Assembly (NCBI GenBank): GCA_018350325.1
Contig: JAEVLN010000014.1
Coordinates: 770,001 to 834,000, forward strand
DNA length: 64,000 bases
From: Globodera rostochiensis
Lineage: Eukaryota > Nematoda > Chromadorea > Rhabditida > Heteroderidae
Reading direction: 5' to 3'
Below are positions 11,555 through 29,474 of this stretch, piece by piece. Position 1 is the stretch's first letter. Each line of letters opens with the position of its first letter. The translations under genes and the position numbers were made by a program. Under the pieces are notes generated by a model. It was not told the origin of the DNA. It made no database searches and saw only the letters and a list, made by a program, of their open reading frames with translations.

Positions 11555-12508
11555 ATGGAATTGCCCGACCCGTTTCTGCCCGGCGCAGTTTCACTGCTTG
11601 AACAGCTGGACAAAAAGCTGGTGGTTGTGTTGCGAGATGGGAAAACGCTGGTCGGCTATCTGCGCACTCTTGACCAGGTTTAAATTGTTAAAATTGTTTG
11701 TTTTTGGGCTTTGTTAGCAAAGAGTTCACTCAATCATTCCACTTTTCCGCAATTCAAAAAAAACCCGGGATTGTTTGTAATTATTATGATTAGGACAAAA
11801 TTGGCGGGTTTTCAACTAAAGGTTAAATAACCGGGATCCGTACAAAAAATTTTGGCGTTGGGCGTTGCCAAAGTTGCGGAAAAAGAGGCTCATTTTTTCG
11901 TAATCCGAAACTTGTCCAATCTTAAAGCATTGACTTAATTTTCGAAATCTTTTGAATGGCTTTAAGAATTTCTGAATCAGTTAAGATTGAAACAAGTTAT
12001 TGCCCCAATCTTGATTGGTGACGAGTTGGGTGTTGAGATGGGTTGAAACCGTTCAACCCAATTTTTGTTGTACTCCGTTTGCCCTCCCCCCTCCATTATT
12101 TATCATTTTGTTTGTTAACTAACAATTTTTTCCACCGGACAGTTCGCCAATTTGGTGCTGCACGAGACTTTGGAGCGCATTCATGTGGACCGGTGCTACG
12201 GGGACATCCCGCGCGGCATCTTTCTGATCCGTGGCGAAAATGTTGTGCTGGCCGGCGAGGTGGACGACACGAAGCCGAACCCGTTCACCAAAGTGTGTCT
12301 AATTTCCATTGGGTGCTTTTGGAATTATTACTTTTTTATACTCCCGAACTTTTCACAGGTCAGCGTGGAGGAAATTCTTCGACTGCAGGCCGAGAAGGTC
12401 GAGCAGCGCCAGCAAGAGCGGCGGACCAGGCACGAGCTGTTGCATGGGAGCGGCGAGCAGCCGCCGCCCAAGTCCAAGACGGACCCGTTGATGGACGAAT
12501 TTTGCTGA
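11555..12508 (+). CDS. lsm-1: U6 snRNA-associated Sm-like protein LSM1
   Basis: Subunit that marks the cytoplasmic LSM1-7 ring, which binds the 3' end of deadenylated mRNA and promotes decapping in P bodies. Exons 11555-11677, 12143-12292, 12359-12508 (140 aa; human 133). The Sm1 motif is [30 protein letters not shown]-like (read in two exons) with LHETLERIHV, and Sm2 is IFLIRGENVVLAGEVD. The C-terminal helix VSVEEILRLQAEKVEQRQ and tail follow the LSM1 pattern. Exon 1 stops exactly between Sm1 strands (TLDQ|FANL). LSM8, the mark of the nuclear ring, lies in the same window at 23446-24170. Confidence 0.95.
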
Positions 12509-15191
<2,683 letters not shown>

Positions 15192-15936
15192 TTTTAACCT
15201 CCTAATAAATGCGTTGTTTCCTTCCCCTCATTTTGTATGTGTTTTGGACCTTCTTCAATTTATATACGTTAGATTTTTTGAACTTTTTGGGACGCGGATT
15301 TGTTTATTTACTGTACGTGTACTCTGACTGCATGTGTCACTGAATTTTAAATTAGATGGACCTTTTCATTCGTATGTATTCCAGTTTGTTGTTGGGGTTG
15401 TGTTAAACAAATTTTTATTTGTCTTTTAATTGTTTTTTCCATATAAATGACGGCAAATTGTTGCGATACTGGTCTGATCTATTGGGTACAAAATTTCTTC
15501 GAATCATTTTCGTGAATTCTGATCACCAGGGCGTGGATTTTTGAGGCACGAAAATTGCAAAACGGATATTGACAAAACCTCAAATAGGCACAAAACGTGG
15601 TCAAAGATGTTATGACCGAGCTTTTGCAGTTGTACCAACATTTTTGCATCAAACTTTTTTCGTTTTAGGCTTATTCATGTAAAATAATAAACCCCTCAAA
15701 TAATGAAATACATTGCTTTTCACAAAAATGTTATTTTACCGAACTCTAATTAAAATAAAACAGAAATGCTTATTACAGAACCCCAAAAATTAATTATAAC
15801 ATTTTCTTCAAACATTAATTCGCTTTTTTTTTTCTTTTTTGACATGGAATTGCATTCTCTTAAACTAACTTGCGTCTATGAGATAAGAAGCAGCTCAGCA
15901 AAGAGTAAAACAAACATTTAAAGTTTAGACCTAAAA
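15192..15936. other. Intergenic between UMP-CMP kinase and reductase copy B
   Basis: 745 bp of AT-rich sequence with no supportable gene or clear repeat. It should include the 3' UTR of the kinase and the 5' flank of the reductase gene. Confidence 0.4.
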
Positions 15937-17784
15937 ATGCCTTTTTTGTGTTTGCTGCTCACCACAGCCGGCTGGGTTGGGCTTGGATTGCTTTTAGTGA
16001 AAGTGTTACAATCGCTGTTCAACATTTTCTACCCGTACCTGGTCGGGCGTCCACGGAACCTGCGCAAGCTCGCAGGAGGTACAGAAAAGGCTCGATCAAC
16101 AATTTTAAATTTGCTGAAAATCCCAATCACAAAAATTCAATTCTTGTCGCGATCTCGAGAAAATGTTTTTGTTTACAGAAAATGCCGGATGGGCCGTCGT
16201 GACGGGTGCTACCGATGGGATTGGCAAGGCGTACGCCCGGGAGTTGGCCCAGCGCGGCTTCGACTTGGTGCTGATCTCGCGTTCTGCCGACAAATTGGAG
16301 ACGGTGGCCACGGAGCTCAAGCAGTACTCACGGGAGAGCAGCGGTCACCGGGAAGTCCAAGTGCGGACGGTCCAATTCGACTTCACCAACGCCAAATTGG
16401 CTGACTACGAGCAACACATTTTTGCGCAACTCAACGACATTAATGTCGGCATTTTGGGTGAGACTTGTAAAAATGCAGACAGACAAATAAAGGCCAAAAT
16501 TCTTTTATTTAAGTATTTGAACTACATAAGTCATGGACGGGCTTTTTGAAAAATTCGAGACTAGTTGAGAGATTTTTACGTGGCTTTTTCGGGATTAGGG
16601 GTTTCTCTAATTAAAAAATGTTCACAATTTCAGTGAACAATGTCGGAATGGTCAACGGCTATCCGGAACGATTGGACAAATCGCCCGGCGGAATTCAGGA
16701 AACCGTCGATGTTGCGGTGGGTTTTTTTGGGGGTTTTTTTAAAATTTTGTTTTATTTTGCCCAAACTTTTTTGGTTTTTGTTGTTAAGGTCGTCAATGTT
16801 TTGCCCGTCACCATTTTGTCCGCCTTCGTTTTGCGCCAAATGGCCAACCGCGGCCGTGGCGTCATTGTGAACGTTGCGTCGGCGGCCGCGCTGTGCCATT
16901 GGTATTACTACGGCGTCTATTCGGCAGCCAAGGCAAATAAAATTCAAAATTTCAAAAAAAAAACAAATATTTTTTAAACAAAAAAAAAGGTATTTTTAAC
17001 AGCATTTTTTGCCTCCATTTTAGCATTACATCGTCCAATTGTCGGCCATTTTGCGTGCCGAATACGCCGATTTGGGCGACGGCATTGTCATCCAATCGTT
17101 GTGCCCTCTGCTGGTGGCCACCAAAATGGCCAAACGGACGGAGGGGCGCGCCTCCTTTTTGGTGCCGTCGCCGGGCGCATACGCACGGCACGCAATCCGA
17201 ACGGTTGGCATTGTGTCGCACACGACGGGCCATCCAATGCACCAAATTCAGGTCAGTGAATTTTTTTGTTGTTGCCAAATTTAATTATTTTAAAGCACAT
17301 TATTTTTAACGTAAATGTCTAGAATTTTTGGCAACACCCGAGCATTTCTGCAAATTTTTGAAACGCAAATAAAAATATTTGCCATCCTCCATACTTTGCG
17401 AGTGTCACGTCAAAACTTTCCGATTTTTTTAAAGAAACTGAAATTGTGGTTTTTTTTGAAGCTTTCTGGATATTTTAAGGGGATTATTCAAATTGATTTC
17501 GGTGTCAAATATTTCAGAATGGCAAGAAATTTTTTGTTGCTGAAATTTAATGACAAAATTTTACGCAGGCTCGAGTTTGTTTTTTTGCGTGTAGACAAAA
17601 AAAATCAAAAACCGAAGCCTTAAAAAACTAAACAAAAAATGGTTTTTTGTCGCATTTCTCCAACACTTTTTAGGCGGAATTGCTCTTCCAGTGCCTTCCG
17701 TCGCCCATTTTCAATTGGTTGATGCGCCGCGAAGCGCACAGAGCGCGCGCGCTGGCACTCGTCGAAGATGCAAAAAATGAATGA
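15937..17784 (+). CDS. LET-767/HSD17B12-type 3-ketoacyl-CoA reductase / steroid dehydrogenase, copy B
   Basis: Paralogue of the gene at 1214-3372, on the opposite strand. Exons 15937-16078, 16179-16457, 16634-16716, 16789-16932, 17024-17251, 17674-17784 (328 aa). All parts expected of an active enzyme are present: N-terminal hydrophobic segment (LCLLLTTAGWVGLGLLLVKV region), VVTGATDGIGKAYA cofactor loop, NNVGMVNGYPERL, catalytic YSAAK, CPLLVATKMAK, and C-terminal GHPMHQIQ and REAH region. Every intron has an AG acceptor; intron 4 starts with GC (AAG|GCAAAT), as in copy A. Exon 1 to exon 2 including the intron is almost identical to copy A, while exons 3-6 differ strongly. The ATG at 15937 is followed by a hydrophobic stretch typical of the family. 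Confidence 0.93.
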
Positions 17785-18162
17785 TGGCACAAAAATGCCA
17801 CCGACCGCCTTCCCCCCCCCCACAAAATTAATAAAAATGGACTTTTTATTTTGTCACCAATTTCACTTTTTGTGATCATTTTCCAGCAGACACACACATT
17901 TAGGCAGCTATTTAAATTAATCACAGACTTTTGCGAAATTTTTTACGCCGACAAACACAATACATACGAGTAAATTTTTGCACAAATTCGCTACGTACAT
18001 TCGTCTCGTCTGTTCTGTTGCATCGCCCGGACGTTTTGTTGACATTTGGTGGCATTTTGTTTTTTAAAAATTAAAAAATTGTGCCAATTTTTGCGGCACC
18101 AGAAGCGTTTTGAATGTACTAAAAAATCATTTAATCAAATCATTTTTGTTGATGCTTTAAAT

Positions 18163-19267
18163 ATGTCGCTGTTACGGCCACAAAACTCCGCCCATTCTCT
18201 CCTGCCATTTGCATTTTCATCCCCGGGGGCGGCGGCGTCCTTTTTGTCACCATTTTCGACCAGTTCAGTGCTCGCAAAAAATGTGGCGGGCAAATGGTAC
18301 AACAAGGCGAGTGAAATGCAATTCATTCCTTTAATGAGACTTTTCTTCCCAAAATTCGTCTCCCAATTTTATTGGAAAATGTTTTTTTTGTTTTGTTTTC
18401 AGAGGCATTTGCTGAAGCGTGACCAAGTGTTAAAGCTCACCTACGACATGTGGAGAAGACCGCATCACATTGGTCCGGTTTTTGCATGAAATTTTGTTTT
18501 TTACAAATTATAAAAAATTTTTGGAATTTTTTTTGAAGAAAAATTGGTCAATAAATTCGAAAAATGTTCCGAATTTTCTAATTCGTGTTCAATTTTTGTG
18601 AGAAAAACAAATTGAGTAATTATTTATTTTTTAAAAATACAAATTGGTGAAATTTTTCAATGTTTAGGCCATCACAAGGCGTGGATGGCGTGGAACACAC
18701 AGAACTTGAAGGAGTTCGAGCAGCAGCCGGGGCTGACCATTGCCCAAGACGAGGTCATCCGGCGCTTCTGTCATGCGCTGCTCTTCGACTTTTTGCCCGA
18801 AATTGCGGGGCCCACTGAAGTGCGAAAAACCCTTTTTTTGTGTTTAAAGAAAAGTTTTACAAATTTTTTTTTTTGCTAAAAAAGTTCCTAAATTTTTTTA
18901 AACAAAATTTTCAGTTGGTGATCAAACGTCGTGGCAATTGCGTGTTCGTTTCCGGCTTCCTCTGTTGGAAAGAGCACAGCAACGTGATTCAACGCAAAGT
19001 TTGTTTGTTACTGTTTGGGAACCCGGGGGCGTAAAAATTTTTGCCGACATTTTTTTCGCTTTTTCTGTTTGGCAAAAAGCAACTGCTGATTGATGTTGTT
19101 GTTATTCCCCCTCCCCCCCCCCCCCTTCCTAGCTGTACTGGCTGTGGGGCTTCACGGAGGAGTTGCTGTCCAACCTGCTCAAGCAGCCGGTAAAACTGGA
19201 GTTGCAATTTGTGCGCAGCATGGACGACGTGGTGATGGTCCGCATTCGGCCGTCCAGCTCCTCGTGA
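18163..19267 (+). CDS. mrps-24: Mitochondrial ribosomal protein S24 (uS3m)
   Basis: Component of the small mitochondrial ribosomal subunit. Exons 18163-18306, 18403-18472, 18668-18819, 18915-18998, 19133-19267 (194 aa). The N-terminal third is Ser/Ala/Phe-rich with few acids and fits a mitochondrial targeting sequence. The body has RRPHHIGHHKAWMAWNTQNL and, after intron 3, LVIKRRGNCVFVSGF, matching MRPS24 (HRKGWLS.HTGNL and LVLKRRGN). The end YWLWGFTEELLSNLLKQPVKLELQ follows the same order as in the family. Intron 1 starts with GC (AAG|GCGAGT), a textbook GC donor. The gene follows reductase copy B by 378 bp on the same strand. Confidence 0.9.
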
Positions 19268-19854
19268 ACACGACGAATTCGTGGAGAGAAGCAGCGATCA
19301 AAAAGCGTTCCGTCCGTTCCGTGTTTTTGTGTGTGATTTGCTGATGACGAGCACAGCAACCAAATCTCTATAAATTCTGTTTATTTTTTGCATCTGTCAA
19401 TATTGTCGTCGATGGCACTGCCGGGGGGTGGTACGGTGTCCGAAAATGGGCATTTTTAAAAGAAAATTGGATGGTTGCTGGTACCCGCCATTTTTTTTTT
19501 TGATTGTTTGGTGGCACAATTTTTACAAATGCAGAACCCGGCATTTTGGTGTAAAAGTTTGTTGGACCGGCAAAACCAAAAAAATGAAAAGCGCTTTATT
19601 ATTTTTCGTTTTAGTGAAAATAACAACAACATAAAATCACATAATTGAAAATTATATATGAATTAATGTAAGAAGAAGGCCATTCGGGTGTGTGTTAATG
19701 CGCTCATGGCATTTGGAGTAAATACAAAAAAAGAGTCATTGACAATTAACGCACGAATTAGGGACAATAAAAATATGGAAATTTTTGGAAAATTGAAAAC
19801 ATTTATTTGTTTGTTTGTTAATAATACTTAATTCCTTTCCCTCGATCATCACAG
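19268..19854. other. Intergenic between convergent genes mrps-24 and ACAD8
   Basis: 587 bp of 3' flanks, AT-rich. No gene, tRNA or clear repeat seen. Confidence 0.4.
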
Positions 19855-22579
19855 TCATTGGGTGTTGAACATTTCGTTGGTGAGCAAATTGCGTGCCACA
19901 ACCATACGCATTATCTGAAAGGCCGGGCAAAAGAATTTATTCAGAAATTGGATTTTGTACCTTTTTCCCCACAAATTTTCTATCAAAAAAAAATAGTCGT
20001 CGCATTTTAATTGTTTGTAATTAAAATTTTGTTTTTTTTTGTCGAATTTTCACGGCTTTTGACGAGGCATTCGGTTGCCGTAAAATTGCCAATTCATAAA
20101 AACAACAACAAAAATTGTGCCGTTGTTGCAACGGCACGGACGCGGACGCACCTCATTGGTGCCTTCGATGATTTGATGCACGCGGCAATCGCGCAAGTAC
20201 TGCTGCACCGCGTAGTCCTTGAGGATGCCGTAGCCGCCGAACATTTGCAACGCCTGGTTCACCACCTGTAAACAAAGGGTTCACAAAAAACAACTTTTGT
20301 GACAAAATCGGGCTATTTCGTTCGGGAGTTCCGGTGGTTTTCAAGAAATTCGCAGTTTCTGGACTTGGAGGATTCCCATCCCGGAGTATCCCAAAAATCC
20401 TTAAAAAAATAAAAATAGTGTAAAAACCTTAAAAATGATCAAAAAATGGAATTTCGGCGAATCCCGCGCCACCCTCCCCCTTCAACCAAAACATTGTTGC
20501 CAGAATTTGTCCCTCACCCACAGCAACCCTAACCGGGCGAACCGACTGACCGTGAACGCCTCGTCCGTGATGTACATTTTGGCCATTGCGCTCATTGCCG
20601 ACGCGTTTGCGGTGTCCTCCTGCACGTGGGTGCACGCTTCGCGCAACAACAGACGCGAGGTGACCAACTGTGATGAACGGTTTGGAGCCGTGGAATTTTA
20701 TGCCAATTTTTTTTTTCTTTTTTTGGGAAATATTTTTCTAAGACAATTTTGTCGCCAATTATTACAAATATTGTCGATAAATTTGGAAAACCCGCACCTT
20801 TGTGGCCATTTCGGCCAGCTTGAATTGGGTCCACTGGAACTGGGAGATGGACTTGCCGAACGCTTGACGAACCTTTGGGAGAGGCACATTTCTTTTTTTG
20901 CAACAACAACAAAAAACGTTTCTTTGTCACCCACTTTTGTGTGTTCAATGGCCAAATCCATGCTGATCTGTGCAGCGCCCAGCGAACAGGCGGCGATATT
21001 CAAACGACCCAAAATTTCATATTTATTATTTTTTACGTTAGTAAATTCTTTTTAAAAATATATTTATTTGGATTTTCTGTTCATGAATCAATGAAAAAAT
21101 TTCCAAAAAATGAGCAACTTTTTGATAAAAAGCCCTCCCCCCTCACCTCCGTTCAATCCCTCCATGGCGATGGTGAAGCCTTGGCTGTCATGGCCAACCT
21201 GGTTGCTCACCGGCACTTTGACGTCCTCAAAAGAGATGATCCGGGTCGGCTGAGTGCACCAGCCCAACTTGCTCTCGTCCTTGCCCAGTTGGAAGCCTAA
21301 AAAAAAATTCTTGGAAATTTTTTTTCTCGAAAATCCCTAACTCCCGAAAAATAGAATTTCTGTCATTTTTTCGACAATATTTTTTCGTATGGACTATTGG
21401 CACTGCGCTTGCCTGGCATGTCGGGCGTCATGATCAACGCGAAAATGCCTTTGGGGCCTGGCGGTGCGTCTTTATGCCGCATCATCACCAAATACACGCT
21501 GGACACGCCGCTGCCGCTGATGAACGCCTTGGAGCCGTTCACTGCAAAATGTTTGGCATTTTTTGCGTTTACTGTGCCAAATTTTGGAACAAAAAAATGG
21601 CTTCCGATTGGCCCCCCCCCCACCAATGTAATGGTCGCCGTCGCGCCGCGCGTTGGTGACCAGCGCGGACGAGTCGGAGCCGCTGCCCGGCTCTGTCAGG
21701 CAATAGGAGGCCAACTTGTTGAAGCTGGCCAACTCCGGAATGTGCCGGCGCTTCAGCTCCTCGTTGGCAAAACGGTCGATCATCCAGGGCACCTGTAATT
21801 TTAGGAAAAATTTTCTCAACAAAAACGGTAATTTTTAATTCCTCAGCGTTGCCAGACCTCAGACAAGGAAATTTTCAGCACAATTTGGAAAAAAGAAATC
21901 TAAAATTTAAGTCTTTTTCTTTGAACTCTTTCGTCGTCTCGCATTTTCGCAACAAAAAAAAAAGAGGGTTTTGTTTCCAGAATTTTTAAAGAAATTTCTA
22001 TTTTTGGGGGAGGTGGGGAAATTGCTTTTACCATGTTGTGCACGGCCATGTAGGCGGCGGTGCTACAACAGCCGGCGGCCAACTGTTCGAAGACCAACGC
22101 GGCGTCCAAACGGCTTAAGCCCGCCCCGCCGTACTCCTCTTTACAATAAATGGCACCAAAGCCCAACTCGCCGGCCTTCCGAAGCGCCTCCATTGGCAAT
22201 TGGCCCTAAAAAATGCAAAAATTTGATCAATTTATGTGCATCGACAAAATCCCTCGAGTTGTCTTCAGTCCCTACATTTCCCCGGTTTTTACACATTTTT
22301 ATAATTCCGGTGGTTTTTTAAATTCTCGTCGATGCTTCGTTTCAACCCCAACACGCCCATTACACCATTTTGTCCCATTTGTCCATCTGGGGGTACAGCT
22401 CCTTTTTGGCAAAATCCTTGGCCGTCTTTTGTATTTCGAGCTGTTCCGAGCTGAGGCCGCTGGTCGCTGAAATTTGTGTTGGAAAATTCAAACAAAAAAA
22501 AAACGCTCCCCCCCCCCCTAAACTTACGGTCCGCACAGTACGCAACTGTTCGCCGAATTGGCCGAAAACCCTTCGCCAT
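19855..22579 (-). CDS. Isobutyryl-CoA dehydrogenase (ACAD8-like), mitochondrial
   Basis: FAD flavoenzyme of valine breakdown in the mitochondrial matrix. Exons from the start: 22528-22579, 22366-22466, 22032-22205, 21624-21792, 21413-21541, 21147-21296, 20935-21008, 20798-20872, 20551-20667, 20152-20265, 19855-19914 (404 aa; ACAD8 415). Arg-rich start [15 protein letters not shown] fits a targeting peptide. Matches to ACAD8: [36 protein letters not shown] (acyl-CoA dehydrogenase signature), [60 protein letters not shown] and the catalytic region HQIIEGTNE. Intron 5 starts with GC (CAG|GCAAGC). The acceptor before exon 7 is not AG: phase and family sequence place it at 21008, after TTTTGG. Either a rare acceptor, a base error or damage. 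Confidence 0.9.
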
Positions 22580-23445
22580 CGCTATGGGCGAAAACAGACG
22601 AGAAGAAAACATTTGTTGGATGTTTTTTTTACAAAATTCTAAAGTGAAAAAAATTTTAGATTTTGCGGAACAAAAAAAGAAAAAGCCAGCACGTGGACAA
22701 AAGGTCCCCCAATCGACAAAAGGTCCCCCGACAGACAAAAGGTCCCCCGTTCAAAAGACCCCCAATGGAAATCCGTTCATTCGTCCTCAAAATGTTCCCG
22801 AAAAAGTGTCCCTTTGCCTCACGAATGGCTCCAAATTAAAAGCATTAATTTGTAAGAATATTTCCGTCATGGGCAAGGGCACATTTTGTCCGTTTGATAG
22901 CGTCCCAATTCGAATTCGCACTTTTGTAATTCAACAAATCAATGAAATTTATTTGTCAGAGTAATAAATGTAATTATAAAATGGATGTGCGATTGAATGG
23001 ACGCGTTTGGGGGAGACGCAGCGGCGACGGCGGGCAGAACAGTCCAAAGACCAATAAAATAAATACCCCCATTAATCACTTTAATGAAAAAACACGTGGG
23101 GAGGCATGGAGGAGGCGACTCGAACTGCTTGACGGACGCCGCCCCCTCCAACCACGAGGAACAATTTAATGAATAAAAATGTTTTATCTTCACAATACCG
23201 CTAGCCGTTTTTTTGCCATAAAATATTACTTTTATTAAGAACAAACAAAAATTATGTTCATTTCTGTTTGGATGAATGGAAAGCTCTCCCTAATTATGTA
23301 TATTTTAAAATTTAAATGTATTGGTAACATTTCAATTTATCCATCGTTTTTTACATAGCCTTCAAAATTCGATATTCTTTCAATTTATTTTTGTTGTTGC
23401 AAATTTGACAAAGCGAAATGGTTGAAGAGAAATCATCAATGATCG
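22580..23445. other. Intergenic upstream of ACAD8, with a short tandem repeat
   Basis: Contains GACAAAAGGTCCCCC-type units repeated about four times at 22695-22757 (period about 20). The rest is AT-rich promoter/3' flank sequence with no supportable gene. Confidence 0.5.
22695..22757. repeat. Short tandem repeat GACAAAAGGTCCCCC
   Basis: Three clear units at a spacing of about 20-21 bases and a fourth degenerate one, in the 5' flank of ACAD8. Confidence 0.85.
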
Positions 23446-24169
23446 TCATGGAATCCAAATGGCGGGCAATGGGGGCGCCTTCATTTTGTCCAAGTCCAAC
23501 TGCTTGTCAATTGTTTCGTCGACCTCGCCGATTACCGCACTTACATAAATAAATTAAAAAAATATATGTATAGCAACAATTAGCCAATTTATCAATTTTA
23601 TTGATCAGATAGACCGGACTGTACCCAACACTTTTTGTGTTGGAGCAATTTTCATTATAACACAGCAGCAAGAAACGAAAAAATGTGCTTAAAGTGCATG
23701 AATAATTCGTTCTCTATTGGTGATTGATTACACGTTATCTCCTCGTACGATGTAAAGGCCAAGCGGAATTTGAGCAACGCCAGAATCCAAGCTGAAACAA
23801 TTACGGAGAGTTATATTGATGGAAATTCATTCGAAAAATTCCATAAACGGCGGTAATGAGCAGCCAGAGAATTTAAAAAAAAAATACAAGTTGTGAGATT
23901 GCCCTCACAGGATTCACTCAAATTCGTTCCATTGGCATTTAAGTTGTCGAGAAAACTGAGCACGGTTCTTCTTCCCCGAATTATCAGTGATTCCACGACC
24001 CCGAATCGCTCTGGGTGCAACACCAATTCCCCCCACCTGTACACCCGTTCATGGGAGTCCTCCAACACGACGTTCACGGTTTGGTCGAAGCCTTTCATCA
24101 GCCCGACAATGTTGCGCCCGTCCCCGGTGATAATGGACACGCATTTGTTCACGAACGGCTCCAATTCCA

Positions 24170-24170
<1 letters not shown>
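23446..24170 (-). CDS. lsm-8: U6 snRNA-associated Sm-like protein LSM8
   Basis: Subunit that defines the nuclear LSM2-8 ring on the U6 snRNA 3' end. Exons 24037-24170, 23732-23791, 23446-23539 (95 aa; human 96). Sm1 reads FVNKCVSIITGDGRNIVGLMKGFDQTVNVVL with EDSHERVY; exon 2 gives GVAQIPLGLYIVRGDNV (Sm2) and exon 3 AVIGEVDETIDKQLDL, ending APPLPAIWIP. The order and the C-terminal IWIP fit nematode LSM8. A longer unspliced reading frame through intron 1 (to 23811) is not the protein. The stop codon of RBBP4 lies 257 bp upstream, same strand. Confidence 0.95.
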
Positions 24171-27155
<2,985 letters not shown>

Positions 27156-27156
<1 letters not shown>

Positions 27157-29474
27157 TACGCAGCATCATTCAGAACAGCAGCTGCAGCAGCGGTAGATGG
27201 CCCAGGCTCGCCCGTTTGGTCCATTTCTTCCACAGAAACCTAAAACAAAAATTGAATAGAAATCATGTTCAAGAAGTTCATATCATATTAGCATAGTGTT
27301 TTCTTTGGGCAACCAACCAATTTGGAGTAATCAAAGCGGATGGCCGGCAAACAGAAGTGGACCATGTGCGCAGCCGAGGAGGACAAGTGCTGAACGTCCA
27401 CCCCCATCGGCATGAACAAGGTCGGCTTCAGCTCTTCGCGTTTGCGAGCTCGACGCTCCTTCTGACGAACGGATTCATGCCATTCCTGTGCCTTCTGGGC
27501 CAGCCTGAAGGGGGAGAGAGAAATATACATTAGCCAATTGTTTCAAAAAATTTTTTTGTTATTGGCACTCAATCATTTGTTCCCCACCGTTTCCGTCGCT
27601 GCTCCTCCGTCTCCCCTGCGTCTTTGGCGGAGGCGTTTCGCTTTCTCTGCTTCTTCTCCCCGTCACTGTCGTCGTCTGCGTCGCCGTCCTCGTTGGCACA
27701 GTCTGAGCCCTCGTCACTGGACAGGTAGCCATGGTCGACGAAGAAGCCGTCATTCTCCTCCTCGTCCATCACATCGTCGTCTTGAGACGTCTTTTTTTAA
27801 CCGGATTTTAATTTCAAACATTTTGGTAGGCTATTAAAATTATTTGACGACAAAAATCCCGAATCCAATCCCAAACCTCAATGTCCTCCTCGTCCGACTT
27901 GCACTCGTCCGCATCATCCGGTTCCTCCTCCCAGTCGTCGTCCGAGTTCTCCTCATAGTTCAGCGTCTGCAAATCGATTAAAAACTGTTTGTTCTGATTT
28001 TTTAGTTATGTCTAAAACTAGTTGTTAAGATTTTTGAAAATTAGTGAGGTTTTAAAAGATTTTCCGACTTCAGGAGCTGTGCTTATTGCCAACCTACCTC
28101 CTCTTGGCCAAACGGACGCCGCCCGGTGATCTGCGCACTCCGGCGCCGCCAAGTGCCCAAATAGGGCGGGCGATAATTGTCGTGAAAATGGTAATATTTG
28201 GGCTTAAGCGCATCAATGTTGGTTGCCGCTTGCTTTTGGCGTTTCGTTTTACAGTACGCCAAATATTTGAACGGCTAAACAATAAAAGTTTTGAAAATAA
28301 AGCATCCTTTTGGAAAAATAAGCATTTTCATAGATTTTAAAGTACAAAAAATGTATTTATAGAAAATGTTCAAAATTGAAAGCGAAGATGATAAAATTTA
28401 AAAATCTTCGACTCGAAAAAGCTAAAAATGTTAAGGTTATCCCCCCTCCATTCTTTTTTGAAAATGAAGTCGACACAAAATGCCATAAAAATTAAAAAAT
28501 ACCTCGGTGATAGTGAGCAAATTGTCACGGTCCTTATCAGACAAAGGCTGAAATTATACGGAAATTATTTGACATAAGAAAAAGGTAACAAAAGAATTGG
28601 ACTTTTCTCAAAAAAAAAAATTACAAAAAAGGAAACTTTTATCAATTTACGATACCTTCCGTACGAGCACCGGCGCCATGCGCATGCCCTCCTTCAGTTG
28701 GAAGGGCCGGAAGCGCGTGTTCAAAATGCTGGGCGGCACGGTGGGCGGCGGCGCCGGTTTGTCCACGCGATGGAAATAAGTGCTGATGGTGGCCTGGCGT
28801 GGCCGCTTTACGCTGTCGTCCTGAACAAAACAAAGCAAATTAAAATAAATAATTAAGTAAGCCACCCACTCCTTTAGAATCAGCGTTTTGAAAAATCGCC
28901 AATTTTTTTTGTATTTTCGGGATTACCATCCTGAGACTTCCGAACGTAAGTTCATTTTCTGGCAGAATCTATTAACGTTTACTTGGATCCGGTATTTGCC
29001 CGGATTCTAAGGCATTTAACCACAGAATGGGGATTAAAAGCGGAATTTTAAATCTATCGAGAACCGGATTTTAGTAATAAAATTGCCCGATGGCGGGAGT
29101 CCCGGGCAAGCGGACTTGGGCCTTTGTCCGTACCGCGTTCGATGAAAGCAGAAAAGCCCGGACATTCTGGTCAAGTGAATTTTGGGTCAACAAATTATTC
29201 CCATTTTTGGGTTTGTATTTTCAAATCTCTAGAATGGTTTTCAACTGAAAAGAGAATGGAATGAAACAAATTTGAAATTCTAACCTTAAACATTTTTTTG
29301 CATTAGTCTTAAAATGTTCAAAAAAACCTTGTTGGTTGACTCCGCACCGTCCTCCTGCGGCTCTTGTGCCACTTGCTTGTTAGTCGTCTCTTTCCGTTTT
29401 GGCGTTCTTGATGGAGTCGGTGTTGTTTGCGTTGTTCTTGGCGTTTTCGGTGTTTTTGGAGTGCCTTTCACCAT
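27156..29474 (-). CDS. chaf-1: Chromatin assembly factor 1 large subunit (CHAF1A/p150)
   Basis: Subunit of CAF-1, which deposits H3-H4 onto newly replicated DNA. Exons from the start: 29328-29474, 28656-28820, 28503-28547, 28098-28274, 27877-27966, 27588-27790, 27318-27504, 27156-27239 (365 aa, short compared with about 950 in human). The N-terminus is Thr/Pro/Lys-rich; then ISTYFHRVDKP and FRPFQLKEGMRMAPV; then the conserved YYHFHDNYRPPYLGTWRRRS block; an acidic segment LNYEENSDDDWEEEPD; and FFVDHGYLSSDEG, all in CAF-1 p150 order. It lacks the long KER region of vertebrate p150. The ATG at 29474 begins the first exon I can support. Its own p48 partner, RBBP4, follows 245 bp downstream on the same strand, so a shared transcript is likely. 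Confidence 0.92.

Noticed and set aside
23811..24036. LSM8 continuing unspliced to 23811
   Set aside because: Splicing at 24037 to 23791 restores the conserved LGLYIVRGDNV and IWIP end, which the unspliced frame lacks.
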